Assembly: GCA_026419785.1 (NCBI GenBank)
Contig: JAODTK010003221.1
Coordinates: 248,001-312,000, forward strand
Origin: Sclerodactyla briareus
Taxonomy: Eukaryota > Echinodermata > Holothuroidea > Dendrochirotida > Sclerodactylidae
Reading direction: 5' to 3'
Length of the DNA: 64,000 bases
Shown: positions 58,111 to 64,000 of the stretch, piece by piece
Position numbering within the stretch: the stretch's first letter is position 1
Layout: each line of letters starts with the position of its first letter
The notes under the pieces: generated by a model
The model's database searches: none
What the model was told of the DNA's origin: nothing
Seen by the model: the letters and a program-made list of their open reading frames with translations, nothing else
Program-made: the position numbers and the translations under genes

Positions 58111-59680
58111 TCTACCAGATTCATTTATAGGGAGGGTGACCCCCCAAGTTTTTATTGCAGTAAGGATTATACAAAAAATGCACAGACAATGAATGATGTT
58201 TCAGTTTAAATATTCCTTTGTATTATCTTCTCTTCCATTCTGTTTTGTACCAGTGTTTTTTTTTTATGATAAATTTATATTGGATAAATTAACAAATTCA
58301 TTTTGACAGCTGCTTTGTTTGATGACATTGTACACTGTGGTAGGTGTCTCTAGTGGAATGGCAACACCGTCCAGGCATGAGCACGACCAACACATACAAT
58401 CACCCAAACCTCTGCTGCTTGGTAGGTTGCGTGGAGAAGACAGACTCGGAAGATGTTGGGCCCTAAGATTCATTCTCAGTTTGTTTGGTTAGTTGGGAAA
58501 TTGGGACAAGCTAGTATAGACTCGGCCATCAAGACTGCTTTAAACAATCAAGGGTCTTGCGGCCTGGTCAGTACTTTCCCACCACATGGACCCCCTGGCA
58601 TCTCCCAAAGATAATACCAGTTCTGGATCCTTTTGTTAGAATAGAATAGGCATCAAGACTGCTTGTAAAGACCACCAGGTATTGCGCCCTGTCAGGACCT
58701 TCCCACCACATGACCCCCTGGCATCATCCAAAGATATACAATTTAATGGGAGCCTGTGTAGATTTAAACTTGTAGTTTCCAGTTGGATAATCAAATGTTT
58801 CTTTTCAGGGGCAACCACGGGCGAGCGTGGATACTCCGCGTGTGGGTTCCTCACACAAACTAGTCAAAGAACAGTCCAATACCCCTTCCAAGGAATCTTT
58901 ATCTGTCCCCGAAGAAAGGAGAGGAAATTCTGTAAAGTTCTGCACTTTGCCTCCCAGCCCCCATTCCCTGTGTCAAACGAGGTGACATTCAATGCGTAGG
59001 TGCTTACCAACAGGTTGAACAATGTTGTATAACAGTTGGTGAACATTTCATGGTCCCCCTTAATACCTACCGAACCACAGCCTGGGGGGGAACCCAGAAC
59101 AATCCCCCCCACCCAATCAAGAAAGCATCTGAAGTGCAGCTATCATCGCTGATGGCACACAGAAAGGCATCCATCATCTAGGCTCATTGTTTTCCATGGT
59201 GGGTTATCTATAGGTAAGGGTTACCATTGTTGCACATGATTAGGCACTCTTGGACCTGGGTGCATCAGGATTTCTGAAAGGCTGTATTGGGATGGTTCCA
59301 TTGTGTTTGTTGATGCTCTGTGCTGTGTGTTGTTCCCGCACCTACCCTCTCTCTCCTCACTTCTTTTTTCTCTCTAGTTTCTTCTGGGCATTCCCTCTTC
59401 TCCAGGCTCTCTTGTTTTAACCTGCTTCAGGGCAGCCACTAGACGAGTTTGTCATGGTTATGGTTAGTTAGGGGGGGGTAATCTTAGACAATAACTCTTC
59501 GAAATATGTTAATTAGTGGAACGGTATCCTTGTCCTCTTAATAGCCATAGTATGTTTGTTTAAACTGCTACTAAGCTCAAATCCAGTGTCGAATTGGCCG
59601 AGAGCAGCATTCTGCCTCTTGGATAGTAGCTATGGAAATGTTTTGTTACCCTTCTCTCTCTTTTCTTTCTCCGCCCTTTC

Positions 59681-59862
59681 TTAGTATTTCTGACAGTCTC
59701 CAATTGTTGCAGGTCGCCCTCTTTCCATCTCATCGAGGGCAGCGCGCTGCCTGTTGAATTCCTGCTCTGTGAGGCAGACTGACATTCTCTCCCGTAGCTC
59801 TGTACCTCGTTCCTGATACGCATTTGCTGCTCTCTGTGGGATCTTAGAATCTGATTCTTCCT
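59681..59862 (-). CDS. Terminal exon of unrecognised convergent gene (coiled coil)
   Basis: On the minus strand a strong acceptor (tttctgtgtttccccatccag) precedes a frame open to a TAA stop. After a split Glu codon it reads EESDSKIPQRAANAYQERG, TELRERMSVCLTEQEFNRQR and AALDEMERGRPATIGDCQKY. It is charged and helical, likely coiled coil. The phase (needs one base) matches the upstream exon at 60511-60574. A second frame over the same DNA (RKNQILRSHREQQMRIRNEV) also looks helical, so an indel may be present. The family is not recognised. The gene would be convergent with the myosin. Confidence 0.5.
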
Positions 59863-60510
59863 CTGGATGGGGAAACACAGAAAGGTTGCATCACTATCCC
59901 CGCAATTGACCTCTCGCAACAGTATCCGACAGAGAAGTGCAGTGAAACTAGGCAAGACATCTGTATTCCATCAGCTTTGGGAATCTTGTCCTCAGTTATT
60001 CAATAACGAAAGATATCTAATTATTAAAACTAGTTATTCCACCTTTAAGTTTGTCAATTTTTGGGCTCTTCCATTCATTCCCTGCATACCTTTCCTTGCG
60101 ATCACTGTTCTCTTCTTCAGCGGTACAAAGATGGAGTGGAACCCAAATCTTTTTTGCATGCTCCAACATCGAACTTCTATTGGATGTGACCCTGAATGTA
60201 TATAAAGCGGCAAATTTGGTATCCGCCACAATTCAAAGCGCTGCACACAACGAAAGAAAGAGAAAAAAGAAAAACTATACGGGATAAACCTTGTCTGAAC
60301 AGATGAGCTTTCAGTTTCTTCTCAACAAATGTGAACTGTGAATGACTCTTGTCCCATGAACAACGATTGACCATCAGTGATTGTATAGTCCTCTCACCTT
60401 TTGTTTATCATCTCCTGACTCTTCTTTTCACCCTCTCTAAGATCACCACCTCCTCGTTCCTCATAGGCCTCGCACCTAATAGAGAGAGATTCGTACGCCT
60501 CTCCTCATAC

Positions 60511-60574
60511 CTCTCTCTCTGCTCCGAGGACACTGTTCTTTCAAGGTGCGAATGTGGAAGTGGAACTCACTCAG
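60511..60574 (-). CDS. Internal exon of unrecognised convergent gene
   Basis: A minus-strand 64-bp block with acceptor ttcaccccctcag and donor gtatga. It reads LSEFHFHIRTLKEQCPRSR, ER, and leaves one base (G) that joins AG of the next exon as Glu. Open, charged and phase-matched. Another minus-strand frame upstream (60575-60850) is open behind a good acceptor (tttttctttgcag, near 60852) and may hold a further exon. Confidence 0.45.
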
Positions 60575-60869
60575 CTGAGGGGGTGAATATCCGTTGTGAT
60601 CCTTTCCTCAGCCGGGTACTGTTCTGGTTTTTGTTTGTCTGCGTTCTTTTACCGCCAGTGAATTTGAGTGGGTCGTGGTCTTTCCTGCCCGGGTTGCTCG
60701 TCCGGCAAGGAATGATTGCCTGGTTCTTTAGGCTCTCTGAAGGAGGCCTACATTTGAGGTGGTCCCCAGAACCTTCCTGTCCCAGTTCCCTTCTGTATCT
60801 TTCATGTGATCTCCAACGAGACTCATTACAGATGTTAGCAGTAACTGCAAAGAAAAAATACAAACAATC

Positions 60870-61110
60870 TATTGGACACTGGATGGCATTATAATACATA
60901 CATCTATGCAAACTGGATGGCATTCGAATACGATACAAGCTCTTGTACACTGATGCCCCTGGCATCAAATACATACAATCTATTGTACACTGATTGCATA
61001 GCATACAATACAATCTATTGTACACTGGATGGCATCAGGATACAACACATAGGAGACAACACATCTATCACATCATTGTTCTGTAGGGTTATCTATTGGA
61101 TGGCATAACA
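60870..61110 (+). repeat. Short tandem repeat, CTATTGTACACTGGATGGCAT unit
   Basis: ACTGGATGGCAT and ATACAATCTATTGTACACTG recur at about 35-65 bp spacing (near 60880, 60915, 60975, 61010, 61090). It lies upstream (in gene sense) of the minus-strand exons. Confidence 0.7.
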
Positions 61111-61192
61111 CAGAAACATAGAAAGAATTGCTTATAAAGATTCTTCTTTCTATCAAGTGCAAATGAGAGGGCAATTGGTCACTGGCGGATCC

Positions 61193-62274
61193 AGGGGAGG
61201 GGGGGGGGCAACGGGGGGGGCCATGGCCCCTCCCAAAGGTGGGCCAAAATATGCTTCCAAACTTTCACAGAATTCGGAAAAAGTAAAGAAAAAGTAAGAA
61301 AAAAGTAGCGGTAGCAGTTTAGGTTTTCTCAAAAAACAGATTATGCCAAAGGACCAGTCCAGTTTTGATTATTTCCACAAGTTTAATTATTAAACTTATT
61401 GGAAAAACCTTTAAAATTCTGATTTCAATGAAAACAACTGGTTTCGCGCCTTCTCTTCTGTTAGCTATTGGCCTGAGCCCTGTTTGACTGAGTCTAGCTC
61501 CTTTTCTTTAGAAAGCTTATTTCATAAACCACTTTCCCAGTTTCATTGGTTCAACGGGACTCCAAGTGTTTTTCTATCCATTATCGAAAAATGCCAATGT
61601 CAAATGCTGAACCGAAAGATGTTTCTCGAAGTCGAGATAACGATGACCGCACTTCGTTCAACCATGACGAGTACAGACTCGGCACTAAGTCTTCAGGACA
61701 TAGAGATCGCCTGTGCAACCAAGATAGTGTCTTGAACATTTTGCCACTAGTTCATTTTCAGGATCTAGAAGTGGACATCTGTAAGTTGTACATCTTCGCT
61801 GTGCTATTCCTAGGTGTTGTCATGTCTATGTGTACCTATATATGCATGCCGCCGTGTGTGTCGCTTGTATGTGTGTTTCCCATGATGCTACATGAACCTA
61901 ATTATGGTCAGGCTCAAAGGTCCTCAGACAGTCGGACCTCACTACCTTTTGGCTTTTTTTGGTTTATAACGTATGAAGATCGACTTTGAAACCATTTGCA
62001 GTTTTATTTAGTAAAATCAATTGACACTATGACACCCTTGTCAAATGTGTTGCCCAAAAAATTATCCTTTCCCAAAACATGTTATCGGTTGGGGATTATA
62101 CCTATTAAAACAATTTTTTTTAGAAGAAAATTAACTTCATTTCCGTACACTTTGGTTGCAACAATAGCATCTGAGGGCATTCAGGTATGCTTTTTTTCAA
62201 AGGACCCCCCCGTGTGGTCCCCATATACTGTACCGCCGATTTGGCCCCTCCCAATCATATACCCTGATCCGCCA
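61193..62274. mobile_element. Putative non-autonomous DNA transposon with TGGCGGATC ends
   Basis: Left end TGGCGGATCCAGGGGAGGGG; right end, minus strand, TGGCGGATCAGGGT with GGGAGGGGCCAAA following. Left of centre is CCATGGCCCCTCCCAAAGG, also found inverted near the right end (TTGGCCCCTCCCAA). No target duplication is obvious. An open frame (about 61589-61780) reads MPMSNAEPKDVSRSRDNDDR, TSFNHDEYRLGTKSSGHRD and runs to a GTAAGT. It may be a host exon or transposon-derived. Confidence 0.45.
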
Positions 62275-62304
62275 CGAGGGTTGTGTGTATATATCATAAT
62301 AATA

Positions 62305-62490
62305 GGGAGGCAAATTAGCCCATCGGTAGAACTCCAGACTGCAAACATTTTCCCGATAGCGAATTTTGAATCCCATGAAGGCCTGGGGAATTTTTCTGCA
62401 GTCCTGTTGGAAGAAGCCTCCCTTGAAATTGTCCCATGCTTGTGCATTTGTGATAGTGGGTACGATACCATTGGGAATGACTTCTTAAGA
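62305..62490 (+). repeat. tRNA-derived SINE, second copy
   Basis: GAGGCAAATTAGCCCATCGG, TAGAACTCCAGACTGCAAAC, GAAGGCCTGGGGAATTTTTC, TGCAGTCCTGTTGGAAGA and GATAGTGGGTACGATACCAT match the head and body of 55641-55830. The 3' tail was not recognised. Confidence 0.66.
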
Positions 62491-62999
62491 CGGGTAGTGA
62501 AGCGCCGATTTGGCAGGCCTAGCCCCGATGGGAAGTCGCCTGGGTGCAGATGGATGGGGGGGGTGCGTACCAAAATGTCAACACAGCGAGAGGTATTGCT
62601 GTACAGTAAATGTTACATACACTGATTATGTTATATCTGTATCTAGCACCAGAACTGGAATAAGCAGTAAGGCTGTTTTTTGATGAACCTGGAAGTAATC
62701 AAACGTCAAATGACTTGGTCGAGTCACAGGGATTCCTGAAAGGTAACTGTTGTTCCCCTGGGGCGCTGTGGTGCCTATGTACAACAGTCTATACTATCAA
62801 ACATCTGAAGGCAATTACTTGGGATTTCTAATGGCTATACTCTTCTAATTGTGAAAGTTGCTGGCGTATTCTTTTTCAACCAGAAATTCCAAGAGTCTTA
62901 GTGATTTCTTACTCATTTCTGATGACAAAACAAACGAATAAATTGGAAACTGTACCAACTCATTGTTGCAACTGAGCACCAATGACTCTTGAGGAACAA

Positions 63000-63345
63000 T
63001 CTACACCAAATCTTAGACATTAGGGTTCATAATCATCATGGGGGAACTCACCAATTATAAGCTTCACAATCCACCCCTTGAGGGGGGGGGGATGGTTAGC
63101 GCCCCATATACAAAAAAGGTTCATTTACCTCTTGATGAAAAACTTCACAATCCCAAAACCTTAGGGGTTCATGTCCTCATCATGGGGAACACAATACCAA
63201 ATGGAATATGATCTGCTCCACCCAACTGGGGGGGGGGGGCAAGTTTTCAAGTTCACGAGCCAAATGCACGCACACACACAGACACACCCACATACATAAG
63301 AGTCATAGATTCTTCTTATCTTTGTCCAAGGAATGAAAGGTCATG
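63000..63345 (-). repeat. TTGTAAACACGATAA-family repeat, inverted copy
   Basis: Reverse complement of parts of 53230-53700: GGTTCATGTCCTCATCATGG, GGAACACAATACCAA, a CA-rich dinucleotide stretch (63267-63300) and TTTGTCCAAGGAATGA. Confidence 0.55.
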
Positions 63346-64000
63346 GTTTAGGCATAGTGCCACTCACCGGAAGATCGCCCCTCCTTAAGAAAGTTTGAAA
63401 TGAGAGAATCCTTCATAAAAAGCACCAAACCACGGTAAACGGCCGTGGGTCGCAGTCCATAGGGGGGGGGGGGGGTCAGGCGTTCTACTGAAGAAAAGTA
63501 GGAACTAACACAGAGAAAAAAAAAAAAAATATAAGGGTAAAAAGGTACTACCCGTCCATCGCTATTCGCAGTTCCCACGTGCGCATACTTGATAATATAT
63601 TTGCTCTTAACGACAGAGGCACGTTTCCCTCCGCAAGAAGGCATTACCTGGACTTTCATCCCTGACTGTAGAAACTTCTTAAATGGCTTGAACTCTCTCT
63701 CTGTCTTACCTTTAGTGCGGCAAGCTGGGCTTTAAATCCTGTCCTCTGCACAGTGCTCCATAAAATATGGCCGCATGGGACTATATGTGGGAGTGTGGTC
63801 CGGTGGAACCTGTTAAATGTTAAGAGGAGGTGAACAAATGTAATCTACGTTAAACTGTCTAGTGGGGGCCCTACAAAGTTAATTGAGAAAGATTTTAAAA
63901 ATTTTAATATCTTTATCGAATGGAATGACTGATGGTTTCAATTTTTGTGATGAGCCAATGCACAGAACACCAGATTTTCACCGGGATTCTGGTGATTTTT
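63346..64000. other. No recognised feature
   Basis: Contains a poly-G tract (63462-63475) and a poly-A tract (63517-63529). No exon, RNA gene or repeat family member was identified. Confidence 0.5.

Noticed and set aside
1..64000. CRISPR arrays, operons, prokaryotic promoters or prophage
   Set aside because: The intron-exon structure is eukaryotic; the repeats are satellites and transposon copies without spacer-like pattern or cas genes.

Overview
This is a piece of an intron-rich animal genome. Most of it (about 2.05 to 56.6 kb, plus strand) is the 3' two-thirds of one gene: an unconventional class X myosin (MYO10-like, MyTH4-FERM family). The evidence is a series of short coding blocks bounded by GT/AG splice signals. 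They run in the order expected for myosin X: end of the motor domain, IQ motifs, a charged single-alpha-helix/coiled-coil stretch, an acidic linker, PH domains in the split arrangement typical of myosin X, MyTH4, FERM, stop codon. The start of the gene (most of the motor) lies left of the window. The gene, the intron density and the abundant tRNA-like SINEs suggest a marine invertebrate, perhaps a deuterostome. The species cannot be fixed from the sequence.

Layout: 0.1-1.3 kb, decayed Penelope-like reverse transcriptase. 2.05-3.27 kb, last motor exons. 3.9-5.0 kb, a 17-bp minisatellite. 8.9-15.1 kb, IQ motifs and helical tail. 16.6-24.0 kb, PH domains. 24-37.5 kb, one very long intron interval holding a probable cassette exon, three smaller candidate exons (all phase 1) and a 42-bp in-frame minisatellite. 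37.5-41.9 kb, end of the last PH domain and MyTH4. 43.2-56.6 kb, FERM. 56.6-58.1 kb, probable 3' UTR. 59.7-60.6 kb, two phase-matched exons of an unrecognised convergent minus-strand gene. 61.2-62.3 kb, a candidate DNA transposon with short inverted ends. The introns are filled with several interspersed and tandem repeat families, many present in three to five copies in either orientation.

Two points matter to any user. First, many (not all) exons carry one or more single-base indels relative to the obvious reading frame, often at homopolymers, while splice sites and encoded residues are well kept. This looks more like unpolished long-read assembly than a dead gene, so no intact continuous CDS can be read off this sequence. 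Second, the candidate exons between 24.0 and 37.5 kb all preserve the phase at the split Gly codon inside a PH domain. This suggests alternative splicing that inserts a basic Ser/Arg-rich segment into that PH domain.

Homology calls come from recognising family motifs by eye; no database search was run. Repeat boundaries are approximate.
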